A stretch of 64,000 bases of DNA, taken from Rhodoligotrophos sp. CJ14 (lineage in GTDB: Bacteria > Pseudomonadota > Alphaproteobacteria > Rhizobiales > Im1). The notes beneath the pieces are model-generated. The model did not search any database. It saw only the letters and a list, made by a program, of their open reading frames with translations, and was not told where the DNA came from. This document shows, one piece after another, positions 1-7,854 of the stretch. Each line of letters starts with the position of its first letter. Within the stretch, counting starts at the first letter, position 1. The DNA is taken from contig NZ_CP133319.1 of assembly GCF_038811545.1 (NCBI RefSeq), positions 2,385,516 through 2,449,515 on the forward strand, read 5' to 3'. The position numbers and the translations under genes are program-made.

Positions 1-1
1 C

Positions 2-1024
2 ATCATGCTGCCCCACCGGGCGCTGGCCGCCATGACGCTCACCATTGCCGGTGAATGGGAATGGCCGAGCACACTGCGCTATCTTGCCATGACGCCGATC
101 AGCCATTCGGCCGGGATCAAGCTCTACCCTATCATGCTGCGCGGCGGCTATGCGCGCATGATCGACGGCTTTGACAAGCAGACCTTCTGTGAGGTGGTCG
201 AGGCCGAGCGCATCACCGCGACCTTTCTCGTTCCCACCATCATCACCACCCTCCTCCAGGACCGCGCTCTGCTCCAGCGCCATGATCTCTCATCCCTCGA
301 GCTGATCATCTATGGCGCTGCCCCCATGTCCCCCGACCGCCTGCGTGAGGCAACCGAGCTCTTCGGCCCGGTCTTCATGCAGCTCTATGGCCAGTCGGAA
401 GCGCCGGAATGCATCACCACCCTGCGCCGTGCCGATCACGACCTCTCGCGCCCGGAGCGGCTCGGCTCTTGCGGTAAGCCGACCGCGCTTTGCGAGGTGA
501 AGCTGCTCGACAGCGAGCTCAACGAGGTCGCCCTGGGCGAGCCCGGCGAAATCTGTGTGCGCGGGCCGCTCGTGATGAACGGCTATTGGGGGCTGCCGGA
601 GCTCACCGCCGAAACCTTTCGTGGCGGTTGGCTGCATACCGGCGATGTCGCTCGACGCGATGCGGAAGGCTATCTCTACATTGTTGACCGCACCAAGGAC
701 ATGATCATCTCCGGCGGCTTCAACATCTATCCCCGCGAGGTCGAGGACGTGCTGGCCTCCCATCCCGCTGTGGTCTCCGCTGGGGTGATCGGCGTGCCCG
801 ATCCGAAATGGGGCGAGGCAGTGAAGGCCTTCGTCACATTGCGCGACGGCCGCAGCGCCACCGAAGCCGAGCTGCAGGCCTTCGTCAAGGAGCGCCGGGG
901 TGCGCCATGGTCGCCCAAATCGGTGGAGTTCGTGACTGAGCTGCCATTGACCGGCTTAGGGAAGCTTGACCGTAAGGCTCTGCGCGCGCCCTATTGGGAA
1001 GGGCAGACCCGCGCAGTGTCCTGA
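2..1024 (+). CDS. Acyl-CoA synthetase / AMP-dependent ligase, C-terminal part (5' end outside the window)
   Basis: Activates a carboxylic acid to its CoA thioester through an acyl-adenylate. The frame is open to the window edge, so the ATG at position 5 is probably internal; about 340 residues are visible of a family usually 500-560 long. Counting from that ATG, the adenylate-binding motif YGQSE is near residue 128, GEICVRG near 181, HTGD at 211-214, the hinge DRTKDMIISGGFNIYP follows, and the catalytic lysine motif GKLDRKALR lies near 319. It is followed by an MDR reductase, a thioesterase and an IclR regulator on the same strand, which suggests acyl-CoA catabolism. Fatty or aromatic acid preference cannot be read from the fragment. 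Confidence 0.9.
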   Translation: MMLPHRALAAMTLTIAGEWEWPSTLRYLAMTPISHSAGIKLYPIMLRGGYARMIDGFDKQTFCEVVEAERITATFLVPTIITTLLQDRALLQRHDLSSLELIIYGAAPMSPDRLREATELFGPVFMQLYGQSEAPECITTLRRADHDLSRPERLGSCGKPTALCEVKLLDSELNEVALGEPGEICVRGPLVMNGYWGLPELTAETFRGGWLHTGDVARRDAEGYLYIVDRTKDMIISGGFNIYPREVEDVLASHPAVVSAGVIGVPDPKWGEAVKAFVTLRDGRSATEAELQAFVKERRGAPWSPKSVEFVTELPLTGLGKLDRKALRAPYWEGQTRAVS

Positions 1025-1060
1025 CCTAGCACTGGCCGGAGGCTGGAAGGAACACGGGCA

Positions 1061-2056
1061 ATGAAAGCCATGCACTGTGTCGCCTATGGCGATCCGCCGG
1101 AACTGGCGATCGCGGCGGTTGATGATCCTCAACCGGGCCCCGGCGAGGTGCTGGCTGAAGTGGAGAGCGTTGGCATCGGCTATTTCGATGCGGTGCTGCT
1201 GGGCGGCAGATATCAGGAAAAGCCAGCCCTCCCCTTCATTCCCGGCCGAGAATTTGCCGGGCGCATCATCGATGTGGGTGCCGATGTCGACCGGAACCTG
1301 ATCGGCAGGCGCATCGCCGGCCTCACCTTCAAAGGCTCGCTCGCGGAACGGGCGGTGGCCAAGGCACACGATTGCATGGTGATGCCGCCCAATCTGCCGG
1401 ACGACATGGACGGCGCATTCCTGTCCGCCTATGCCACCTCGCTCTATGCTTTGGAGAGCTGTGGCCATATGCGGCCCGGCGAACGGGTGCTGATCCTCGG
1501 TGCCGCCGGCACGGTTGGCACCGCCGCGATCGAGATCGCCAAGGCCTTTGACGGCTTTGTCATCGCCGCAGCTTCCTCCCCAGAGAAGCGCGCCTTCTGC
1601 CTGCAACAGGGTGCAGATCTCGCGATCGACTACACCGCCGAAAACTGGCGCCGCACAATGAGCGACGCGCTAGGCACCGGTGGCGTTGATCTCGTGGTGG
1701 ACAGCGTCGGTGGCGCCCTGTCGGAAACCGCCTTCCGCTGCCTCAACCCGGGCGGCCGGCACCTTGTCGTTGGCTTCTCCTCTGGTGAGATCGGCCGGCT
1801 GCCGCTCAACCTGCCGCTGCTCAAGCGGGCCAATGTGGTGGGCGTCGACTGGGGCGGCTTCATGCAGAAGGAACCCGAGCCAAGCCGAAAGCTTTTGGAG
1901 AGGCTTTCACAATTGCTTGCCGAGGGACGGATAAGACCAGAACCTGCGCGCATTCTCCCGGTGGATGCCTTGCCTGCCCTCCTGAAAGACCTTCTCGCGC
2001 GGCGCAATATCGGCAAGCCCGTCATCCGCGTGGCCGGAGATCCGAGCTTCCGATGA
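1061..2056 (+). CDS. MDR-family NADPH:quinone oxidoreductase / zinc-less alcohol dehydrogenase
   Basis: A 331-residue medium-chain dehydrogenase/reductase. The N-terminal GroES-like domain is followed by a Rossmann domain with LGAAGTVGTAAIEIAKA near residue 145, typical of NADPH-dependent quinone or enoyl reductases. The structural and catalytic zinc cysteine clusters of classical alcohol dehydrogenases are absent, so a zinc-independent quinone or enone reductase is most likely. It begins 36 bp after the acyl-CoA ligase, and its stop overlaps the thioesterase start (ATGA), so the three genes are probably co-transcribed. The substrate may be an enoyl intermediate of the same pathway; this is inferred from context only. 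Confidence 0.88.
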   Translation: MKAMHCVAYGDPPELAIAAVDDPQPGPGEVLAEVESVGIGYFDAVLLGGRYQEKPALPFIPGREFAGRIIDVGADVDRNLIGRRIAGLTFKGSLAERAVAKAHDCMVMPPNLPDDMDGAFLSAYATSLYALESCGHMRPGERVLILGAAGTVGTAAIEIAKAFDGFVIAAASSPEKRAFCLQQGADLAIDYTAENWRRTMSDALGTGGVDLVVDSVGGALSETAFRCLNPGGRHLVVGFSSGEIGRLPLNLPLLKRANVVGVDWGGFMQKEPEPSRKLLERLSQLLAEGRIRPEPARILPVDALPALLKDLLARRNIGKPVIRVAGDPSFR

Positions 2057-2499
2057 GTGCCGGACAAGGCAGAACCAGCGGCATGACGCTGGATCCCAGG
2101 CTGCATCATCTGCTCCATGAGGTAACGCTGGGCTCAGCCGTGGCCCGTTCCCTGGGCATCAGGCTCGACCGCATCTTGGACAATGGCGTCGTACTGGCCA
2201 TGCCGTTCAAGCCGGCGACGATCAGTTTTGCTGATGTGATCCATGGCGGCACGATCGCGACCCTCATCGATATCGCAGCCGCTTCGGCGTTCGTGGCCGG
2301 CGCCCATCCAACCCTCAAGGGCGGGGCGACCACCAATATGACCGTGCACTTCCTCGCGGCAGCGCGCAGCACCGACCTCTTTGCTGAAGCCTCCGTAGTA
2401 CGTCGTGGGCGCGTGCAAACCGTGACCGATGTGGCGGTCACCACGCCCGCCGGCCAGCTCATCGCCAAAGGGATCGTTACCAACCAAGGATTTTCATGA
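2053..2499 (+). CDS. PaaI-family hotdog-fold thioesterase
   Basis: A 148-residue single hotdog-domain protein of the PaaI/YbgC type that hydrolyses acyl- or aryl-CoA thioesters. The signature HGGTIATLIDIAAASAF (near residues 58-74) forms the hotdog helix, with the Asp of LID in the position usual for the catalytic acid. The start overlaps the preceding stop by 4 bp (ATGA), which indicates translational coupling. In this operon it may release free acid or recycle CoA from dead-end thioesters made by the ligase. The family assignment is firm; substrate chain length is unknown. Confidence 0.88.
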   Translation: MSAGQGRTSGMTLDPRLHHLLHEVTLGSAVARSLGIRLDRILDNGVVLAMPFKPATISFADVIHGGTIATLIDIAAASAFVAGAHPTLKGGATTNMTVHFLAAARSTDLFAEASVVRRGRVQTVTDVAVTTPAGQLIAKGIVTNQGFS

Positions 2500-2538
2500 A
2501 CGTCCACAACGCATGCAAGTGCCCTCCGGCATTTGTGC

Positions 2539-2580
2539 ATTCTCCGCCAGAATGTTCATTCTCATAAGAGAATGTCATTC
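2539..2580. promoter_or_regulatory. Overlapping GAATG/CATTC palindromes, putative IclR operator array
   Basis: Four interleaved inverted repeats precede the IclR gene: ATTCT-N5-AGAAT (2539-2553), GAATG-TT-CATTC (2550-2561), the perfect ATTCTC-ATAA-GAGAAT (2558-2573) and GAATG-T-CATTC (2570-2580). They lie 63-104 bp upstream of the chosen IclR start. A very similar 16-bp repeat recurs at 4754-4769. This fits autoregulation by IclR but has not been tested. Confidence 0.6.
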
Positions 2581-2642
2581 CGGACAAGCGGCCCCTTGTG
2601 CTATCCTGTGCTCTGTCGGGCTTAACGTCAGCCGGGATTGCG

Positions 2643-3473
2643 ATGAGCGAGGCCGCCACCGAACGCAGACGCGCCGAAGGCGCACCGCCTTCCCGGGCGG
2701 AACGGACCTCTGGCACGCCCGCCAGCGGCAAGGTGGTTCCGGCGGTTGCCAGCGCAATCAGGATCCTGCGCTATCTGAGCACGGCACCGGAGCCGGCGGG
2801 GGTCAGTCGGATCGCCAGGGACCTGAAGCTCAACCCCTCCACTTGCTTCAACATTCTCAGAACACTGGCAGCCGAAGATTTCGTCTCGTTCGATCCCGTC
2901 GGCAAGACCTATGTGATCAGTTGGGGCGTGATGGACCTCGCCCACGGTGCGACCGCGCTCCGAGGCGACATCAACACCATACGCCCGCTCATGGAGCGCA
3001 TTGCCCATGATCACGGGGTCACAGTGACCCTGTGGCAGCCAATATCCGCAAATCGCAAGGTGCTGATCCTGAGTGCCCATTCCCGCAGTGCCATGCGCAT
3101 CCAGATGGCGATGGGCCAGCGCCTGCCCCTGCTGATCGGTGCGACCGGTCGGGTGATCGCCGCCTTCTCCAAGCTCTCCCGTGCCGAATTGCGCAAACGG
3201 TTTGAGGAGATTCGCTGGGACCGCCCGCTTTCCTTCGAGCAATTCATGGCGCAGGCCCGCGAGGCAGCCAAAAGCGGCTGGGCGACCGACGAGGGCAATT
3301 TCGCAACCGGCACCGTGTCGATTGCCGTTCCCGTCCTGAATGATGATGGCATCGCGGTGATGACCGCGACCGCGACCATGTTCACCGGCCAGTACGACAG
3401 TGAGCGCGCCGCGGCGGTCGTGGCTGACCTGCAGGAGCTCGCGGCGCGTTTGAAATATTTCGCCACCCAGTGA
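2643..3473 (+). CDS. IclR-family transcriptional regulator
   Basis: About 276 residues. The N-terminal winged helix includes VASAIRILRYLSTAPEPAGV followed by RIARDLKLNPSTCFNILRTL, the usual IclR DNA-binding region, and the C-terminal effector domain includes a GATGRVIAAF segment. An in-frame extension to 2598 exists, but ATGAGCGAG at 2643 starts a normal-length IclR protein and leaves the palindrome array at 2539-2580 outside the gene. It lies between a ligase/thioesterase operon and a thiolase/acyl-CoA dehydrogenase pair, both plausible targets. IclR proteins of such clusters usually respond to an aromatic or acyl intermediate. Confidence 0.9.
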   Translation: MSEAATERRRAEGAPPSRAERTSGTPASGKVVPAVASAIRILRYLSTAPEPAGVSRIARDLKLNPSTCFNILRTLAAEDFVSFDPVGKTYVISWGVMDLAHGATALRGDINTIRPLMERIAHDHGVTVTLWQPISANRKVLILSAHSRSAMRIQMAMGQRLPLLIGATGRVIAAFSKLSRAELRKRFEEIRWDRPLSFEQFMAQAREAAKSGWATDEGNFATGTVSIAVPVLNDDGIAVMTATATMFTGQYDSERAAAVVADLQELAARLKYFATQ

Positions 3474-3498
3474 GATGGCGCGCTAAGCCGTAGCTTGC

Positions 3499-4671
3499 TC
3501 AGTTCACCCGCTCGATGATGGTGGCCGTGCCGAGGCCACCAGCGCAGCACATGGTCTGCAACCCATAGCGCCCACCGCGCCGTTCGAGTTCGTTGAGCAT
3601 TGTCGTCATCAAGCGCGCGCCGCTCGCGCCGAGCGGATGACCGAGCGCGATCGCGCCGCCATTCACATTGAGCCGGTCGTGGCTGACGCCGAATTCCTCC
3701 ATCCACATCAGCGGCACCGGCGCAAAAGCCTCATTGACCTCGAAAAGATCGATGTCGGAGAGGGTCAGCCCTGCTTTATCCAGCACTTTCCGGGTGGCCG
3801 CGAGCGGACCCGTCAGCATCAGCGTCGGATCCGACCCCACCGTCGTCATCGCGACCACGCGCGCACGAGCCTTCACCATGTGACGGTCGGCCGCCTCGCG
3901 CGACATGATCAGAAGAGCCGCGGCACCATCCGAGATTTGCGAGGCATTGCCGGCCGTCACCCGCCCGTCCGGCCGAAAGCTCGTCTTCAGCGTTGCGAGC
4001 TTCTCGAGCGTGGTGCCCCGACGAATGGTCTCGTCATCGGCCACATATCCGGCCGTTCCTTCGGCATCTTTCTCCTGCCAGGCGGGAACATCCACAGGAA
4101 CGATCTGGTCCTGGAACGCCCCGGCATCCGCCGCCTCGGCAGCACGCCGGTGGCTTTCCATGGCATAGGCGTCCAGATCTTCACGGCTGAATTTCCAGAT
4201 ATCTGCAAGGCGCTCGGCCGCCTCTCCCTGCGAGGTCATCTCGAACCGCTCGAGCACCTTCCAGCCGAATGCCTCGCCATGAATCTGGCGATTGCTGCCC
4301 ATGGGTACCCGGCTCATGGATTCGACCCCGCCCGCGATCACCACGTCATGAATCCCGGCCGCGATCTCGCTGGCGGCAACATGGACGGCCGCTTCGGACG
4401 AGCCGCACTTCCGATCCACCGTCATGCCAGGAATCGCCTCCGGCCAGCCGGCACTGAGCAGGGCCGTGCGCGCCACATTCGCGCTCTGCTCGCCGATCTG
4501 GGTGACGCAGCCGAACACCACATCCTCGACGACGTCGGGCTTGAGCCCGTTTCGCGCGAGCAACCCCTGCAGCACGGTCGCCCCGAGATGATCGCCGCGC
4601 ACGGTGCTCAATGCTCCCCTGAAACGCCCCATCGGGGTGCGCAATGCGTCGATGATGAGGATGTCCTTCAC
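3499..4671 (-). CDS. Acetyl-CoA C-acyltransferase (thiolase II)
   Basis: A 390-residue degradative thiolase that cleaves 3-ketoacyl-CoA with CoA. The nucleophilic cysteine is C89 in KCGSSEAAVH, the base histidine is near 345 in ALGHPLGASGARLM, and the second active-site cysteine is in the C-terminal CCAGGLGTATIIERV. The start is GTG at 4671, preceded by TTGGAGGG at proper spacing. It converges with the IclR gene (25 bp apart) and diverges from an acyl-CoA dehydrogenase, with IclR-like palindromes in between. It would complete beta-oxidation of the acyl-CoA made by the ligase. Confidence 0.95.
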   Translation of the reverse strand: MKDILIIDALRTPMGRFRGALSTVRGDHLGATVLQGLLARNGLKPDVVEDVVFGCVTQIGEQSANVARTALLSAGWPEAIPGMTVDRKCGSSEAAVHVAASEIAAGIHDVVIAGGVESMSRVPMGSNRQIHGEAFGWKVLERFEMTSQGEAAERLADIWKFSREDLDAYAMESHRRAAEAADAGAFQDQIVPVDVPAWQEKDAEGTAGYVADDETIRRGTTLEKLATLKTSFRPDGRVTAGNASQISDGAAALLIMSREAADRHMVKARARVVAMTTVGSDPTLMLTGPLAATRKVLDKAGLTLSDIDLFEVNEAFAPVPLMWMEEFGVSHDRLNVNGGAIALGHPLGASGARLMTTMLNELERRGGRYGLQTMCCAGGLGTATIIERVN

Positions 4672-4753
4672 CGCTGTCCCTCCAAGCTCGGCCGAGTGCC
4701 TGATCCCTGCTCGGCACTACCGCTTAATCCGTACCGACTGCCAATGCAGCCTA

Positions 4754-4787
4754 ATTCTTAGAGTAGAATATCATTTCCTTATGAGAT
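4754..4787. promoter_or_regulatory. Putative second IclR operator in the thiolase / acyl-CoA dehydrogenase divergent promoter
   Basis: ATTCTTAGAGTAGAAT (4754-4769) has the same 16-bp ATTCT-N6-AGAAT form as the perfect palindrome in front of the IclR gene. It is followed by a weaker ATTTC-CTTAT-GAGAT element (4773-4787). The sites lie between the thiolase (GTG at 4671) and the acyl-CoA dehydrogenase (GTG at 4860), so one bound regulator could control both. Confidence 0.55.
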
Positions 4788-4859
4788 AGCATCCCGAAAA
4801 GTCGGGGCCAGTCTGCGCAAAGAGCAGCGGCGACGGGAGATTTCGAGGAGAGCGATCAG

Positions 4860-6023
4860 GTGAGCGGCTGGACCTTGTGGAACCTGCCATTTTTCGACTC
4901 AGGGCATGCAGATCTCGCGCGCGAGGTTGCAGCTTGGCGCGTTCAGAACCACGAGGAACCAAGCGCCGAAGCCCTTGCCGACGTTTGTCGTGACATTGCC
5001 CTCTCACTTGGCAAGGCAGGCATTCTCGAGACGGTTGTACCGCAACGAGATGCGAATGGCGGCTGGCACCTTGACGTACGTGCATTATGTGTCGCCCGCG
5101 AGGCGATCGCCTATGAAAGCGCCATGGCGGATTCGGTGCTCGCCATGCAGGGCCTGGGCACCGCGGCCATCTGGCTGCATGGCACCCCGGCTCAGCAGGA
5201 GCGCTATCTCGATCGTGCCAGGCGCGGCGAGGCCATCGCCGCGCTCGCGGTGACTGAGCCGGATTCGGGCTCAGACGTCGCCAATATCACAACCCGTGCG
5301 GAACGCTCCGGCAGCGGCTACATCCTGAACGGCGCTAAGGCATTTATCTCGAACGGCAATTTTGCCGATCACTATATCGTGCTGGCCCGCACCGGCGAGG
5401 CACCCGGCGCTCGCGGCCTGTCCGCCTTCATCGTCGATACCGGAACCCCGGGCCTCGCAGCCGGTGCTCCCATGGAAATGATGGCCGCCCACCCGCTGTC
5501 CGGCCTCACCTTCGAGAACTGCCGAATCCCTATGGAGAACCTGATCGGCGAGCCCGGTCAGGGTTTCAAGGTGGCCATGGCGACCTTCGACATTTTCAGA
5601 ACCTCGGTCGGTGCTGCCGCCCTGGGCATGGCACGACGCGCCTTCGACGAGACCATGAGCCGCGTCACCCAAAGGCAGCTCTTCGGCAGCCCCATGGCCC
5701 AGCTGGCCGGCGTCCAAGCAAGGCTCGCCGATATGAAGGTTGATCTCGATACTGCAGCCCTGATGGTCTATCGCGCCGCCTGGGCAAAGGACATGATCGG
5801 CGGCCGCTGCACGCAGGAAGCCTCGATGGCGAAGCTCGTCGCCACCGAAGCGGCAAGCCGGGTGATCGACAGCGCCGTGCAAATCTTTGGCGGACTTGGG
5901 GTCACCCGCGGAAGCCTGGTCGAACAGCTTTATCGCGAGGTCCGCGCGACCCGCATCTATGAGGGCGCCAGCGAGGTGCAAAAGCTGGTGATCGCACGCA
6001 CGCTTCTCAGTGAGCAGAGATAA
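4860..6023 (+). CDS. Acyl-CoA dehydrogenase
   Basis: A 387-residue FAD flavoprotein that oxidises acyl-CoA to trans-2-enoyl-CoA and passes electrons to ETF. The FAD/substrate signature [16 protein letters not shown] is near residue 128. The C-terminal motif [12 protein letters not shown] places the catalytic base at about E368, as in short- and medium-chain enzymes. The start is GTG at 4860, with GAGGAG about 9 bp upstream. It is divergent from the thiolase across a putative IclR site. The chain-length class is not resolved. Confidence 0.93.
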   Translation: MSGWTLWNLPFFDSGHADLAREVAAWRVQNHEEPSAEALADVCRDIALSLGKAGILETVVPQRDANGGWHLDVRALCVAREAIAYESAMADSVLAMQGLGTAAIWLHGTPAQQERYLDRARRGEAIAALAVTEPDSGSDVANITTRAERSGSGYILNGAKAFISNGNFADHYIVLARTGEAPGARGLSAFIVDTGTPGLAAGAPMEMMAAHPLSGLTFENCRIPMENLIGEPGQGFKVAMATFDIFRTSVGAAALGMARRAFDETMSRVTQRQLFGSPMAQLAGVQARLADMKVDLDTAALMVYRAAWAKDMIGGRCTQEASMAKLVATEAASRVIDSAVQIFGGLGVTRGSLVEQLYREVRATRIYEGASEVQKLVIARTLLSEQR

Positions 6024-6052
6024 GGCCTGCGGAACGCGCCTGTGCCCAGGCC
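6024..6052. terminator. Possible bidirectional terminator hairpin
   Basis: GGCCTG and CAGGCC (6024-6029 and 6047-6052) form a perfect 6-bp stem around a 17-nt loop immediately after the acyl-CoA dehydrogenase stop. It lies between two convergent genes. No U-run is present, so this is a weak call. Confidence 0.35.
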
Positions 6053-6064
6053 AAGCCTCCCCGC

Positions 6065-6373
6065 CTATTGGCTGCGGATCTCGGCCGCGCCATAGCTCCG
6101 GAACGTTTGTTCGACGATCCCGGCGAGATCATCCTGGGCGACATCGGCCGCGATCCGGATCGAGCCCCTGAGCGCCGTCGCGTTCTTCTTCTGGGGATCA
6201 GGCCCGCCTTTTTCGGCCTCGACGATGTCGAAAGCATCGCCGGCTGTATTGGCATCCTCTGCCGCCGTCACCGATACAGCCTTCGGGTCCACCCCGTGCT
6301 GTTGCACGAGGTGTTCGACAACCTGCTCGGCCTGTTCGCGTGTCGGGAAGGTTCCGACGACCACTCTGCCCAT
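6065..6373 (-). CDS. Small protein of unknown function, about 102 residues
   Basis: The reading frame could start at 6415, but ATG at 6373 has GGAG seven bases upstream and gives a compact protein beginning MGRVVVGTFPTREQAEQVV. The pattern (beta strand, helix with EQAEQVVEHL, strand AVSVTAAED, then an acidic linker and a second alpha/beta unit) recalls the small ferredoxin-like domain of YflT-type general stress proteins. The resemblance is too weak to name it. No signal peptide or membrane segment is visible. It stands alone between an acyl-CoA dehydrogenase and an RND pump. Confidence 0.6.
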   Translation of the reverse strand: MGRVVVGTFPTREQAEQVVEHLVQQHGVDPKAVSVTAAEDANTAGDAFDIVEAEKGGPDPQKKNATALRGSIRIAADVAQDDLAGIVEQTFRSYGAAEIRSQ

Positions 6374-6648
6374 GGCTTGGCTCCATTCCTGCACAGAATT
6401 GAGGGGTAATGGCACATCGCGCCGGAGGTTCCCTCAACCGCGCAAACCGGGTCGCAGCCGATCACAAGTTCAGTCCACTTTGCGTCCATCAGACCCTGGC
6501 CGAATCGCCTGTTAGTCTCTTACCCGTTTGGTCACCGCCGAGCCTTTCCGTAATCTCGGAACATTGCCCGGCGTGAACGATTGAAACTTGTGGACTGGCA
6601 GAGGCGCGCTCGGCCTGGTTTCATTTGCTGGTCTAGCGAGGCAATTTG

Positions 6649-7845
6649 ATGAATCGGGCCGCTCTGCTATTTATCGTTCTTGCCGCTGCAGCTCTTCCTG
6701 CCTGCTCCGAAGGAGATGATGCGTCCAGCAGCCAGCAGGCGCAGTCCCAAGCCGCTGCCAGGCCTGCCGAGGTCGGGGTGATTACGCTGCACCCGCAGCA
6801 GGTGCCGTTCACGGCAACAGTGCCGGGGCGCACCGTCGCTTCGGCGGTGAGCGAAATCAGGCCGCAAGTGAACGGGATCATCCAGAAGCGCCTCTTCGAT
6901 GAAGGCCGCCAGATCGAAGCCGGCAGCGTTCTTTACGAGATCGATGACCGACCCTATCGCGCGGCGGTCGACTCAGCCCAGGCCAATGTCGAGAAGACTG
7001 AGGCGGCATTGGCGCGGGCGCAGGCGGATTTCAAGCGCGCCGAGGAACTGAGGCAGCGCAACGTCACCTCCCAGCAGGCTCTGGACGAGGCCCGCGCGAC
7101 CCTGCTTCAGGCTGAGGCGGATCTCGCCGGGGCGAAGGCGGCGTTGCAAAGCGCCCAGATCGATCTTTCGAACACCAAGGTGACGGCGCCGATTTCCGGA
7201 CTGATTGGCAGATCGCAGGTGACGGAGGGCGCTCTCGTGACGGCGAACCAGTCTACGGCCCTGACCACCATCAGGCAAATCGACCCGATGTATGTGGACA
7301 TGACCGAATCGAGCGCGAGGCTTTTACAGGTGCGCCGGATGCTCGAACAGAGGCCCGATCCGAGCAAGCGCCCCACCGCCAAGATCCATCTGACACTCGA
7401 GGACGGCGAGGAATATGCCCAGGTCGGCACCGTCGAGGCGGCGGAGGGAAGCGTCAGCGAAACCACCGGGACCGTGACCATCCGTGCCGTCATCGATAAT
7501 CCCGCCCGTCTGCTTCTGCCCGGCATGTATGTGCGCGCGACCGTCGAGGTCAATGTGCAGAGAGAGGGTTTTCTCGTGCCGCAACGGGCGGTCAGTCGGA
7601 ATGCGAAGGGTGAGGCCATCGCCATATTCGTCACCCCCGACGGCAAGGCCGAGATGCGGGTGCTGGAGACCGAACAATCCTACACCAATGCCTGGCTGGT
7701 TCTGGACGGGATCAAGGATGGCGACCGCCTGATCGTCGATGGCCTGCAAAGGGTGCGCAGTGGCCAACCGGTCAAGCCGGTCGCCATGGAGGTGGATGAG
7801 CAAGGGCTGGTCAGGCCAGCCGCTGCAGCAGCCTCCTCGCAGTGA
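6649..7845 (+). CDS. RND efflux periplasmic adaptor (membrane fusion protein, AcrA/MexA type)
   Basis: A 398-residue adaptor linking an RND pump to an outer-membrane channel. The N-terminus is a lipoprotein signal with lipobox LPAC (Cys19). A beta-barrel/lipoyl half-motif follows (IRPQVNGIIQKRLFDEG), then an alpha-helical hairpin rich in AQA/EAR repeats (about residues 100-170), the second lipoyl half (TKVTAPISGLIGRSQV) and C-terminal beta domains. ATG 6649 is preferred over the adjacent TTG 6646 because GAGG lies seven bases upstream. It is 9 bp from the pump gene, so the two form an operon. Confidence 0.95.
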   Translation: MNRAALLFIVLAAAALPACSEGDDASSSQQAQSQAAARPAEVGVITLHPQQVPFTATVPGRTVASAVSEIRPQVNGIIQKRLFDEGRQIEAGSVLYEIDDRPYRAAVDSAQANVEKTEAALARAQADFKRAEELRQRNVTSQQALDEARATLLQAEADLAGAKAALQSAQIDLSNTKVTAPISGLIGRSQVTEGALVTANQSTALTTIRQIDPMYVDMTESSARLLQVRRMLEQRPDPSKRPTAKIHLTLEDGEEYAQVGTVEAAEGSVSETTGTVTIRAVIDNPARLLLPGMYVRATVEVNVQREGFLVPQRAVSRNAKGEAIAIFVTPDGKAEMRVLETEQSYTNAWLVLDGIKDGDRLIVDGLQRVRSGQPVKPVAMEVDEQGLVRPAAAAASSQ

Positions 7846-7854
7846 GGGTCCGGG

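Noticed and set aside
6416-6648. EcfG-type general stress promoters (GGAAC-N16-CGTT) around the small unknown gene and the RND operon
   Set aside because: GGAAC occurs on both strands, but no CGTT lies at the required spacing.
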